Of a stretch of 64,000 bases of DNA, positions 1-7,875 are shown one piece after another (the stretch's first letter is position 1; every line of letters begins with the position of its first letter). The position numbers were made by a program, and so were the translations under genes. This stretch comes from Sulfurovum sp. (GTDB taxonomy: Bacteria > Campylobacterota > Campylobacteria > Campylobacterales > Sulfurovaceae): assembly GCA_021166685.1 (NCBI GenBank), contig JAJPEU010000015.1, positions 79,260 through 143,259 of the forward strand, in the 5' to 3' direction. The notes beneath the pieces are model-generated. The model searched no databases. It was not told the DNA's origin and saw nothing but the letters and a program-made list of their open reading frames with translations.

Positions 1-2
1 CT

Positions 3-446
3 TTGGCAAATGCAGACCCCGACGATGTCAAATTGCGTATCAATACCTGTTCTTTTTTTAACAACAAGGCTGAAAATCTTATCAAAATGGCAAAAAGCAT
101 CGTAAAAAATTATGATGGAAAAGTACCGCTGGAACGTAATGAACTTGTCAAGCTCGCCGGCGTAGGCCAAAAAACAGCCAATGTCGTTATGATAGAATAT
201 GCCGGAGCAAACCTTATGGCTGTTGACACCCATGTATTTCGTGTGGCGCATCGCCTAGGCTTAAGTCAAGCAAAAACGGCACTGAAAACAGAAGAGGATT
301 TAAGTAAAATTTTTAAGACCGACCTTCATCGGCTTCATCAGGCGATGGTGCTTTTTGGACGCTACAAATGCAAAGCACTCAAACCAGAATGTGAAACGTG
401 TTTTATGCTGCCCTACTGTAAGAGCAAAGAAACCTTCAAGGTCTAG
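3..446 (+). CDS. nth: Endonuclease III, 5'-truncated by the window edge
   Basis: This is the C-terminal part of a DNA glycosylase/AP lyase of base excision repair, which removes oxidised pyrimidines. The helix-hairpin-helix reads LAGVGQKTANVV and carries the catalytic lysine. It is followed by VDTHVFRV with the catalytic aspartate. The C-terminus has the four cysteines of the [4Fe-4S] cluster with C-X6-C-X2-C-X5-C spacing. The TTG at position 3 is not the start: the frame is open to the window edge and about 65 N-terminal residues expected for the family are missing. The stop overlaps the convergent dipeptidase gene by 11 bases. Identification is firm. Confidence 0.95.
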   Translation: MANADPDDVKLRINTCSFFNNKAENLIKMAKSIVKNYDGKVPLERNELVKLAGVGQKTANVVMIEYAGANLMAVDTHVFRVAHRLGLSQAKTALKTEEDLSKIFKTDLHRLHQAMVLFGRYKCKALKPECETCFMLPYCKSKETFKV

Positions 447-1713
447 TTCTATTTATAACCCCCGACAATACTTCAAAAGTCCGCTCGACAGACTTTAGAT
501 TCACCATTTCTCTGGTTGAGTGGGGATATCGGATCATCGGTCCGATGGAAGCGAATTTTATATGCGGGTATTTTTTGGCGATAACCCCGCATTCCAAACC
601 TGCATGAATCGCTTTAAGTTTGGAATCGCCAAATACCTTCGCCATCTCCTCGCTGACTAGATTTGTAAAATCATTGATATCCGGTTTCCATGCAGGATAT
701 TTATCTTCAAGTGCTACATCAAAACCGTAAGATTTAAAAAAAGCAGCGGTTTCCCCGGAAAGCTTTTCCAATCCCTTAGCGCTCATTGATCGCGCGCTGG
801 TTTCAACGATAAGGCCCCCTTTCCCATCTGTTTTCATAATAGCAAGATTGATGCTTGTATCAGGAATACCCAGTTCTATATTTTGTGCATGCACCCCTTG
901 CTTGAAAGCATCCATCATTGCCAATACTTTTTCTCCCTCTTTAAGAATCTTTGGTTTTTGATCCAATTGTTTTACCTGCACCATCGGTGAGCCATGAAGG
1001 GGTACCTGCGAATAGACAATTGCCGCGGCATTGGAGGGAATAGAGTTGCGGCGCTCACCGGCATCAAGTGATGCAAGCTGAGTCACGTCATGCCTATCAA
1101 GATACTCAGCAAGCACCTTGATCGCCGAAGGAATACCTTTGTCGATATCTACGCCGGAATGTCCCCCAGGAAGCCCCCTGACAGCCACTTCATAGCATTG
1201 CCCTTTGCCCTGTACATATCTATCTTTTTTGCTTGCTATAATATCTGCTCCGCCTGCACATCCTATATATACCTCCGCCTCATCTTCGCTGTCAAGATTG
1301 AGCATATATTTACTTTGCACGTCAAATGTCACTGCATTTGCGCCGATCAATCCCACCTCTTCATCCGAAGTGATCAGAAACTCCAGATCTTCGGCCTTAT
1401 CCATCAGCGCCATCATCATTGCAATCCCTATGCCGTTATCTGCGCCCAAAGAAGCCTCTTTGGCCTTCATCCAGCCCTCTTCTGTATAGGTTTCTATTCT
1501 GGGTGCTTTGCCTATGCAGACCATGTCATAGTGTGCTTGAAGACACATGCTTGGCTGGCCTTTGGTGATAAAGATATTTTTAGCCTGATCCACCTCTGCG
1601 GTGTAACCTCTGCTTTTGGCAAATTCAACCAGATAGTCAAGTAGTCTTTCGGCTACTTTGCTGCAATGGGGAATTTGAGTGAGGGCCTGAAAGTGCTCAA
1701 TGATTTTTGACAT
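436..1713 (-). CDS. pepD: Aminoacyl-histidine dipeptidase (M20 family, PepD-like)
   Basis: A 425-residue cytosolic metallopeptidase, predicted to cleave dipeptides such as Xaa-His using two metal ions. Visible M20 metal-site motifs are AHYDMV (H-x-D), SLGADNGIG, SDEEVG and GGHSGVDI, with YPHSTRE near the C-terminus. The start at 1713 was chosen over an upstream in-frame codon at 1776 because it has an AAAGAG ribosome site and begins at the usual family N-terminus (MSKIIEHF). A minus-strand TATAAT at 1735-1740 fits this start. E. coli PepD is about 60 residues longer, so this is a compact form. Peptide specificity cannot be read from the sequence. Confidence 0.9.
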   Translation of the reverse strand: MSKIIEHFQALTQIPHCSKVAERLLDYLVEFAKSRGYTAEVDQAKNIFITKGQPSMCLQAHYDMVCIGKAPRIETYTEEGWMKAKEASLGADNGIGIAMMMALMDKAEDLEFLITSDEEVGLIGANAVTFDVQSKYMLNLDSEDEAEVYIGCAGGADIIASKKDRYVQGKGQCYEVAVRGLPGGHSGVDIDKGIPSAIKVLAEYLDRHDVTQLASLDAGERRNSIPSNAAAIVYSQVPLHGSPMVQVKQLDQKPKILKEGEKVLAMMDAFKQGVHAQNIELGIPDTSINLAIMKTDGKGGLIVETSARSMSAKGLEKLSGETAAFFKSYGFDVALEDKYPAWKPDINDFTNLVSEEMAKVFGDSKLKAIHAGLECGVIAKKYPHIKFASIGPMIRYPHSTREMVNLKSVERTFEVLSGVINRTRP

Positions 1714-1734
1714 ATTTTCTCTTTTTTGAATGCC

Positions 1735-1812
1735 ATTATAAAACATGTTTTTAAAAAATCTCTGTTTGATGCCCAAAAACGCTGTTGATTGTCGTTCTTA
1801 TTGTGCTATACT
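1735..1812. promoter_or_regulatory. Divergent promoters for pepD and the cytochrome b561-like gene
   Basis: On the minus strand TATAAT lies at 1735-1740, 22 bases before the pepD ATG. On the plus strand TTGATT at 1785-1790 and TATACT at 1807-1812 are 16 bases apart and lie 20 bases before the cytochrome ATG. These are pattern matches to sigma-70 type elements. Confidence 0.5.
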
Positions 1813-1832
1813 TAACAAAAAAGGATAGTATC

Positions 1833-2414
1833 ATGAAAAAATGGCGCTTGGATTTCAGACTATGGCATTGGATAAATGCTTTTGTGATCTTAGGATTGCT
1901 GAGCACTGTATTTTTGCGAAAGACTTTTTTAAGCTGGCGCACCAACAGTGAACTGCTTGTGCAAAAACTTTCCGAAATCAATATTGATATCACAAGCAAA
2001 CAGGCAACGGTTCTTGCTAAGGCTATCCGTGCGCCGATGTGGGAGTGGCATATTATACTTGGATATGCTCTGGCTGCTTTAGCAGTATGGAGGATACTGC
2101 TTTTCTTTACCCAAAGCGGCAAAGAAAATTATATAAATTTCAAAGAACAAACCCTTCACTACAAAATGGTAAAAATAGGGTATCTGATATTTTATGCGAT
2201 CATTGCATTTATGAGCATTAGCGGTTTATTGATGGTTTTTCATGAAGAACTTGGATTGATTGAAGAGACGGTAAAATCATTAAAAGAACTGCATGAACTT
2301 GTGTATAACGGTGTGCTTATCTTTGTTCCTCTTCACCTTTTGGGTGTGATTGCCGCTGAGCAAAAAGAAGACAGAGGAATCATCTCCGACATGATCAACG
2401 GCGGCAAAAAATAA
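1833..2414 (+). CDS. Cytochrome b561-like di-heme membrane protein
   Basis: A 193-residue inner-membrane protein with about four membrane helices. Its histidines lie in the places used for b-type heme in the bacterial cytochrome b561 / hydrogenase cytochrome b family: RLWHWINA in helix 1, WEWHIILGY in helix 2, and LHELVYNG with PLHLLGVI in helix 4. Such proteins pass electrons between quinones and periplasmic or dehydrogenase partners. The start follows AAGGAT at 1821-1826; an in-frame codon 48 bases upstream lacks a ribosome site. No dehydrogenase or periplasmic partner is adjacent, so the electron donor is unknown. Confidence 0.8.
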   Translation: MKKWRLDFRLWHWINAFVILGLLSTVFLRKTFLSWRTNSELLVQKLSEINIDITSKQATVLAKAIRAPMWEWHIILGYALAALAVWRILLFFTQSGKENYINFKEQTLHYKMVKIGYLIFYAIIAFMSISGLLMVFHEELGLIEETVKSLKELHELVYNGVLIFVPLHLLGVIAAEQKEDRGIISDMINGGKK

Positions 2415-2430
2415 CCTTCTCTTCAGCCAT

Positions 2431-2460
2431 ATAACAAAAAGTCTAATGACTTTTTGTTAT
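2431..2460 (+). terminator. Perfect 13-bp hairpin overlapping a -10 element
   Basis: ATAACAAAAAGTC at 2431-2443 and its exact complement at 2448-2460 are separated by TAAT. It sits 17 bases after the cytochrome b561-like stop and can terminate that transcript. Its right end runs into TATAAT at 2458-2463, the likely -10 of the ABC-F gene, so terminator and promoter share bases. Confidence 0.6.
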
Positions 2461-2498
2461 AATTCCGCCATAAATCTCCTACCCATAACGGATACATC

Positions 2499-4334
2499 AT
2501 GATACAACTAACCAATCTCACCAAAAGCTTTGGGGGGCAAACCCTTTTTCGCAACCTCAATCTAAAACTTTCGCAAGGTCAAAAAATAGGCCTTATCGGG
2601 CGCAACGGTACAGGCAAATCCACACTTTTCAAAATCATACTCGGAGAAGAAAGCTATGATGAGGGGGAGGTAAGCATCCCTAAAAATTACCGCATAGGCA
2701 CTCTGCGTCAGCATCTTGAATTTACCAAGCCCACCGTACATGAGGAATGTGCACAAGTACTTCCCGAAGAAGAACAGTATAACTTTTACAAGATAGAAAA
2801 AATCCTTTTTGGATTGGGGTTTAGCGCGGAAGATCTAGACAAAAACCCTTTAAGCTTTTCAGGCGGTTTTCAGATACGCATCAATCTTGCCAAACTTCTT
2901 GCCACAGAACCCAATATGCTTTTACTGGATGAACCAACCAACTATTTGGATATTCTGTCCCTGCGCTGGCTTAAACAATTTATCCGAGAGTTCGACGGAG
3001 AAGTGATACTTATCACGCATGATCGTGAGTTTATGGACAGCGTAACCACTCATACGATGGGTATTCAGCGCAAAGGACTTCACATCATCAAGGGTGATAC
3101 AAAAAAGTATGAAGCGACTTTGGCAATGCAGGATGAAACCTATGAAAAAACCCGACTCAACCAGGATAAAAAACGCAAAGAACTTGAGGATTTTATTGCA
3201 CGAAACAAAGCAAGAGCCTCTACTGCTACCTTGGCGCAATCCAAAGTAAAAGCATTGGAAAAAATGGAAGAGATGGAGAGCTTGGAAAGCGAAGCATCCC
3301 TTGCATTCAACTTTAATTACAAAGAAACACCCGCCAAAGTCATACTCCGTGCAGAAAATTTGGGTTTTGGCTATGATCCGAACGTGCCTCTTTTTACACA
3401 CCTTACCTTTGCTTTGGAAAACGGTAAATGCCTTGCTATTATCGGAAAAAACGGCAAAGGAAAATCTACTTTGCTCAACTATATTGCAGGTGAACTTCCC
3501 AAACAGCAAGGAGAAATCACCCTGCATCCCTCTACCACTATGGCACATTTCGGACAGACCAACATCGAAAGGCTCAATACTCAAAACACCATCATAGATG
3601 AGATAAGCGCGGTAGATAAAAAACTCGGTATTGCGCAGGTACGAGGTATTTGCGGGACAATGATGTTTAGCGGCGAGTTAGCCGAAAAAAAGATAGAGGT
3701 GCTCTCAGGGGGAGAAAGAAGCCGTGTTATGCTGGGCAAGATCATCGCGACGCCCGCAAACTTATTGCTGCTTGATGAGCCTACAAACCACCTCGATATG
3801 CAATCTATAGATGCCCTTTGCGATGCGGTAGAATCTTTTCGCGGAGCAGTCATTATGGTTACGCACTCAGAAATGCTTCTGTATCGTTTAGCCGATGCAC
3901 TGATCGTCTTTCATGAAGGAAGAGCTGAGTATTTTGAAGGCGGCTACGATGAGTTCCTTGAAAAAATTGGCTGGGAAGAGGAAGAAGGTCAAACCAAACC
4001 CAAAAAAACCAAACCCAAACTCGATAAAAAAGAGCGCAAAAAACTTAGAACGGCACTCATTCAGGAAAAAGGCAAAGAAATCGCTCCTTACAAAAAAAAG
4101 ATGGAACTCTGCGAAACACAGATCACAGCACTTGAAAAACTCCTTCAAGAACAAAACAATGCGCTCGCAAAAGCATCTGAACATGGCGACAACTCAGGCA
4201 TCATGGAGTTTTCACAATATGTAGCCCAAACTCAAAAAGAGATAGATAACCACTTTGAGGAGCTCGAAGCAACAAGCGAAAAATATGACGAGATCGCTGC
4301 ACACTATGAAGCCAGACTGCAAGAACTTGAATGA
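2499..4334 (+). CDS. ABC-F family ATPase (duplicated ABC domains)
   Basis: A soluble 611-residue protein with two ABC ATPase domains and no membrane part, as in the ABC-F family of ribosome-associated translation factors (EttA, Uup, YheS). Domain 1 has GRNGTGKST, FSGGFQIR and LLLDEPTNYLD; domain 2 has GKNGKGKST, LSGGERSR and LLLDEPTNHLD. Residues about 200-260 form the charged linker, and residues about 500-611 are a lysine/glutamate-rich coiled coil as in Uup/YheS. The domain 1 signature is FSGGF, slightly off the canonical LSGGQ/E. Which subfamily it belongs to is not resolved here. TATAAT at 2458-2463 is the likely promoter. Confidence 0.9.
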   Translation: MIQLTNLTKSFGGQTLFRNLNLKLSQGQKIGLIGRNGTGKSTLFKIILGEESYDEGEVSIPKNYRIGTLRQHLEFTKPTVHEECAQVLPEEEQYNFYKIEKILFGLGFSAEDLDKNPLSFSGGFQIRINLAKLLATEPNMLLLDEPTNYLDILSLRWLKQFIREFDGEVILITHDREFMDSVTTHTMGIQRKGLHIIKGDTKKYEATLAMQDETYEKTRLNQDKKRKELEDFIARNKARASTATLAQSKVKALEKMEEMESLESEASLAFNFNYKETPAKVILRAENLGFGYDPNVPLFTHLTFALENGKCLAIIGKNGKGKSTLLNYIAGELPKQQGEITLHPSTTMAHFGQTNIERLNTQNTIIDEISAVDKKLGIAQVRGICGTMMFSGELAEKKIEVLSGGERSRVMLGKIIATPANLLLLDEPTNHLDMQSIDALCDAVESFRGAVIMVTHSEMLLYRLADALIVFHEGRAEYFEGGYDEFLEKIGWEEEEGQTKPKKTKPKLDKKERKKLRTALIQEKGKEIAPYKKKMELCETQITALEKLLQEQNNALAKASEHGDNSGIMEFSQYVAQTQKEIDNHFEELEATSEKYDEIAAHYEARLQELE

Positions 4335-4382
4335 CCAGGCATTCTTTCCCCTGCCGTTAAAAAAACAAACAGTCTTATGCGC

Positions 4383-4703
4383 TCATGAAAAATCAAAAAA
4401 AACATAAGAGAAATTTTCCACTTTTTTCTCTGTGATGACAATTCCTTCTTCTTTAAGCAGCGCTATCTTTTTATCCTCTCCTCCAGCATAGCCCCCTACC
4501 CTTCCGTCACTTTTGATGACTCTGTGGCATGGCACCGTAACCGGATTCGGATTGGTCGCCATCGCATGCCCGACTGCGCGGTATGCTTTACATCCCAACG
4601 CATGGGCAATCGCCCTATACGTTGTTACCTTTCCTTTGGGAATTTGGGTCAAAAGCGCATAGCATCGTTCTTGAAAGGTTGATTTTACAGTTAAATTATC
4701 CAC
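4383..4703 (-). CDS. Short methylated-DNA-protein cysteine methyltransferase (MGMT/Ogt)
   Basis: A 106-residue protein that keeps only the C-terminal DNA-binding and catalytic domain of O6-alkylguanine repair proteins. The active-site motif is VPCHRV with the acceptor cysteine at residue 59. The arginine that flips the base is in YRAVGHAM at residue 42. GKVTTYRAIA and GRVGGYAGG are further family motifs. Because the cysteine is present this is not an alkyltransferase-like (ATL) protein, which has tryptophan there. The usual N-terminal domain is absent, so it is at the short end of the family. It is convergent with the ABC-F gene. Confidence 0.9.
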   Translation of the reverse strand: MDNLTVKSTFQERCYALLTQIPKGKVTTYRAIAHALGCKAYRAVGHAMATNPNPVTVPCHRVIKSDGRVGGYAGGEDKKIALLKEEGIVITEKKVENFSYVFFDFS

Positions 4704-4883
4704 TTTTACGATCTCCTTTCTATCATTTTAGCATATAGTATTTTCAAGGATACCGCAATGCTGCACTATAAAGTCTCAAGTACCGTCAAGCGTATGCAAA
4801 TTGTGCCTCTTTCTGGTTCGCTAAAAAAATAAATTGTTTTTTTTATCTATCAAACTGCATACGGCTGTCAAAAATTCTATTTA

Positions 4884-4912
4884 TTGACATGGGTCAATGT
4901 TGATAGTTTAAT
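4884..4912 (+). promoter_or_regulatory. Sigma-70 promoter with Crp/Fnr-like palindrome
   Basis: TTGACA at 4884-4889 and TTTAAT at 4907-4912 are 17 bases apart. The -35 is embedded in TTGAC-N4-GTCAA (4884-4897; outer bases 4883 and 4898 also pair), the spacing used by Crp/Fnr-family regulators. It lies 59 bases before the pentaheme cytochrome start. A second TATAAT at 4934-4939 is closer to the gene. An operator over the -35 would more likely repress. Confidence 0.55.
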
Positions 4913-4955
4913 ATTGGATAAAATTCTGCCTTATATAATCAAAAGGATCGTTTGC

Positions 4956-6062
4956 ATGGAAAAAATCTTGGTATTTATCGCCATGGTGTCATCACTAATG
5001 TTTGCCAAATCAGAAACGGAGATTTGCAAAAAGTGTCATCCGATTATCGTTGAAGAGTTTCAAAATTCCATGCATAGAAAATCATCATTTTATGATGATA
5101 AAATTCATAGCGCCGTTTGGGACAAACACCCCTCTAAAGAAAAGGGTGGTTACAGCTGTGCAAAATGTCATGCCCCTCATGGCAAAACCGAAGAAGATAT
5201 CAAAAAAGGCATCTCCTGCTCAACCTGCCATACAATACAAAATATCGAATATCACACACAATCCAGCAGCAACATTTATTCCAAAGATCCCAAAACATTT
5301 TTTTCAGCCGAAAAAGGCAGAGAAACCCAAAAAATAACCTACAAAAAAGAAAGCTCATTTTTTGGGATGAATAAAACCGCTGTCGGCTCACCCTATCACG
5401 ATATTGATTACACGAATGAAAATTTCTATACAGGCCAAGTATGCATGGGATGTCATTCGCACAGAAAAAATTCAGATGAATTTACACTATGCAAGACAGA
5501 TAAAGACGGTGCAAAAGACAAAGAGCAAAATTGCATCACGTGCCATATGCCAAAAACAGACGGCAGCGCAACAACAATCAGAAAAAGCCAAAAGCACTCG
5601 TTTCACGGGTTTGCCGGCGCCAGACATAAGCCTCAAATGCTGTCTGAATATATTGAGCTGGATTTTGAAAAAACAGCAACCGGCTTTCATATTCTCGTGA
5701 AAAACAAAGCGCCGCATGATCTTTTAACACATCCGTTGCGGGCAATCGAACTGAGAGTAACTCTGACAAGAGACGGCAGCACTGCTGCACTGAAAACAAA
5801 TAGTTTTATTAAAGTAATCGGTCGTGACGGCAAACCGTCCATGCCTTGGCTTGCAAATGCAATCATAGTCGACACCATGATCAAAGGCAATGAAAAAAGA
5901 GTTATAACCTATAACGATTCGGTGAAAAACGGCGATAAACTTGAAGTACAAATCGGATACTATGCGGTAAACCCAGGTGCTCTTAAGCAGTTAAATCTTG
6001 ATGGAGAAAAAGAGTTGAAAAAATTTACGGTTCTTAAGCAAAAATATTTTATAGTAAAATAG
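4956..6062 (+). CDS. Pentaheme periplasmic cytochrome c (c554-like)
   Basis: A 368-residue exported protein with five CXXCH heme sites (cysteines at residues 24, 68, 88, 163 and 193) and a signal peptide (MEKILVFIAMVSSLMFA). The N-terminal ~230 residues hold all hemes; extra histidines between them could be distal ligands. Residues ~235-368 hold no heme motif and look beta-rich. The heme layout recalls cytochrome c554-type multiheme proteins, but no catalytic signature of a nitrite or hydroxylamine enzyme is visible, so an electron-transfer role is the safest call. The start follows AAAGGA at 4942-4947; a longer in-frame start would spoil the signal peptide. It stands alone. Confidence 0.85.
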   Translation: MEKILVFIAMVSSLMFAKSETEICKKCHPIIVEEFQNSMHRKSSFYDDKIHSAVWDKHPSKEKGGYSCAKCHAPHGKTEEDIKKGISCSTCHTIQNIEYHTQSSSNIYSKDPKTFFSAEKGRETQKITYKKESSFFGMNKTAVGSPYHDIDYTNENFYTGQVCMGCHSHRKNSDEFTLCKTDKDGAKDKEQNCITCHMPKTDGSATTIRKSQKHSFHGFAGARHKPQMLSEYIELDFEKTATGFHILVKNKAPHDLLTHPLRAIELRVTLTRDGSTAALKTNSFIKVIGRDGKPSMPWLANAIIVDTMIKGNEKRVITYNDSVKNGDKLEVQIGYYAVNPGALKQLNLDGEKELKKFTVLKQKYFIVK

Positions 6063-6076
6063 TTGGGGTTGCCGCA

Positions 6077-6592
6077 TCAATCTTGAGATTCAGAAAGCTC
6101 TACCAAAAGCTTTTTCAGAAGATCGCTAAGCATGGTTTGTTCATTTTCTTGAAGTTTAGACAATACTTCCATATTGATTTTAACAATATCGCCAAAAGCA
6201 TCAATGGCAAGCTTTTTTCCTTTTTGGCTCAATGCCACAAGCAAACTTCTTTTATCTTTCTTTGATGGTATTCTTCGAATCAGTTTTTTATCTTCCAGTT
6301 TTTTAAGCAGTTTTGTCATGCCGCCTGAAGAAAAAATCATATTCTCGGATAAAACAGTCGGACTCATTTCTTTTCCGTGGGATAATATTGTCATTAAAAC
6401 ATCAAATTCTGATGAAGAAATATTGTATTTTGGTACAAATATCCTATCTTTTTTTTCATTGAAAAGTTTATTGACCAGCATCAAAGGAAGCCCTATGTCT
6501 ACCACCGTTTTGTAATGTCGATAGTGCTCTTGCATGCTGTTCTCTAAAAACTTATGCTTTTCATCAATAAACGCCAACATGTCTTTTTTCAT
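6077..6592 (-). CDS. MarR-family transcriptional regulator
   Basis: A 171-residue winged-helix protein with a MarR core: SSSEFDVLMTIL, the recognition helix region SSGGMTKLLKKLEDKKLI and the wing RIPSKKDKRSLLVALSQKGKKL. MarR proteins bind palindromic operators as dimers and usually release them on binding a small molecule. The gene is divergent from an RND efflux operon, with palindromes between them, so it probably represses both. A codon at 6607 would add five residues. I prefer 6592 because AAGG precedes it and because the likely minus-strand -10 (TATAAT, 6617-6622) would leave almost no leader for 6607. Confidence 0.88.
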   Translation of the reverse strand: MKKDMLAFIDEKHKFLENSMQEHYRHYKTVVDIGLPLMLVNKLFNEKKDRIFVPKYNISSSEFDVLMTILSHGKEMSPTVLSENMIFSSGGMTKLLKKLEDKKLIRRIPSKKDKRSLLVALSQKGKKLAIDAFGDIVKINMEVLSKLQENEQTMLSDLLKKLLVELSESQD

Positions 6593-6620
6593 CTCTTTGC
6601 CTTGCATGCACTCTAAATTA

Positions 6621-6724
6621 TACTTTATAGAAAGATTGTATAATAAAAAAACTTAATACTTTGGTTTATACATCTTTCTAGAAAGATAGTTTAAGCCAAT
6701 TAATGATATCTTTCCGGAAAGATA
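6621..6724. promoter_or_regulatory. MarR operator array between marR and the efflux operon
   Basis: Two perfect palindromes of the form ATCTTTC-YR-GAAAGAT lie at 6672-6687 (centre TA) and 6708-6723 (centre CG, extended to 18 bases with its flanks). Their centres are 36 bases apart. A third copy at 6621-6636 matches 13 of 16 bases and touches the minus-strand -10 of marR (TATAAT, 6617-6622). The second copy ends against a TAAAAT (6723-6728) that could be the efflux -10. The layout fits autoregulation plus repression of the pump. Confidence 0.75.
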
Positions 6725-6749
6725 AAATATGTATATGCAGGAGACAAAA

Positions 6750-7874
6750 ATGAAAGCGATAAAAATGAGGTGTCTAGGCACAATAACTTTAGGTGTTTTG
6801 ATTTTGGGACTAACCGGATGCAATGACACCGATGCTAAGCAGCAGTCACCCCAAGCACAAAATATGCCGGCTTTGCCCGTATCTGTTCATGTGGTAAAAT
6901 TTAATGACGCCAAAATAGAAAAAAAATATCCGGCTATCGTCAATGCCTATGAAAAGGTAGATATTATTGCCAGAGTTTCAGGCATTTTAGAAAAAAAACA
7001 TTTTACCGAAGGTGCTTTGGTAAAAAAAGGCGACCTCCTTTATACCATAGAGCAAGATATCTATAAAGCAAAACTTGATACGGCACATGCTGTGCTCGAA
7101 AAAGCACATTCTAATCTTCAGAAAGCCACAAAAGATTGGCAGAGAGCCGAAACTCTTAAAAAAACAAATTCTATCAGTCCCAAAGAGACAGACTTTTATT
7201 TGTCCGAATACACCAATGCCAAAGCGGAGTTATCCAATGCCAAAGCAAATTTAAAACAGGCACAAATTGAATTTGACTATACAACCGTCAAAGCACCCAT
7301 AAGCGGCACAGCAGGAATCAAAAATCACGATATCGGTGATTATATCGATGCAAATGAGGAAAGTTCGCTTTTAACAACCATAACAAACACAAATCCATTG
7401 CATGTAGAATTTTCTATCCCGAAAAATGATGTACACAACTATTTGTCTCAAATAAAAAATCCTCAGACTGTCATTAAATTATTGGATACTAAAAACAATG
7501 AATCAGAATATAACGGGACTATCGATTTTATCTCTCCGGAAATTGATCAAAAAACCAACTCTCTCTCAATCAGAGCAAAAATAAACAATGATGATGGCCG
7601 TTTCTTGGCAGGAGATTTTGTTAAAGTAAGCATAGAAGGATTGATTGCGCCGAATGTAGCTGTAATTCCTGAAGAGGCTATTTTACAAACCCCAAACGGT
7701 GCAATGGTGTATGTGGCAGAAAACGGAGTGGCTAAAATGAAGCCTGTCGGGACAGGTATACTCACCAGGGATGGAATCATTGTAAAAAAGGGGCTTAAAG
7801 AAGGCGATAAAATCATCATCAACAATATTCCAAAACTAAGACCGGATACTAAAGTGGTTGAGATGGAGAAGTAA
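6750..7874 (+). CDS. RND efflux periplasmic adaptor lipoprotein
   Basis: A 374-residue membrane fusion protein (AcrA/MexA type) linking an inner-membrane RND pump to an outer-membrane channel. A lipoprotein signal ends in LTGC, so it is anchored by lipid on the cysteine. Residues ~55-100 form the first lipoyl half, ~100-180 a helical hairpin, KAPISGTAGI the second lipoyl half, and the rest the beta-barrel and membrane-proximal domains (PEEAILQTPNGAMVYVAENG). The start has AGGAG at 6739-6743; an in-frame ATG 21 bases upstream lacks one. First gene of a three-gene operon. Confidence 0.92.
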   Translation: MKAIKMRCLGTITLGVLILGLTGCNDTDAKQQSPQAQNMPALPVSVHVVKFNDAKIEKKYPAIVNAYEKVDIIARVSGILEKKHFTEGALVKKGDLLYTIEQDIYKAKLDTAHAVLEKAHSNLQKATKDWQRAETLKKTNSISPKETDFYLSEYTNAKAELSNAKANLKQAQIEFDYTTVKAPISGTAGIKNHDIGDYIDANEESSLLTTITNTNPLHVEFSIPKNDVHNYLSQIKNPQTVIKLLDTKNNESEYNGTIDFISPEIDQKTNSLSIRAKINNDDGRFLAGDFVKVSIEGLIAPNVAVIPEEAILQTPNGAMVYVAENGVAKMKPVGTGILTRDGIIVKKGLKEGDKIIINNIPKLRPDTKVVEMEK

Positions 7875-7875
7875 A

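Noticed and set aside
2922..3584. 220-codon minus-strand frame in the ABC-F gene
   Set aside because: Antisense shadow of a strong ATPase gene; Phe and Cys rich, no start signal.
4383..4703. Alkyltransferase-like (ATL) protein
   Set aside because: The motif is PCHRV with the active cysteine, not PWHRV.
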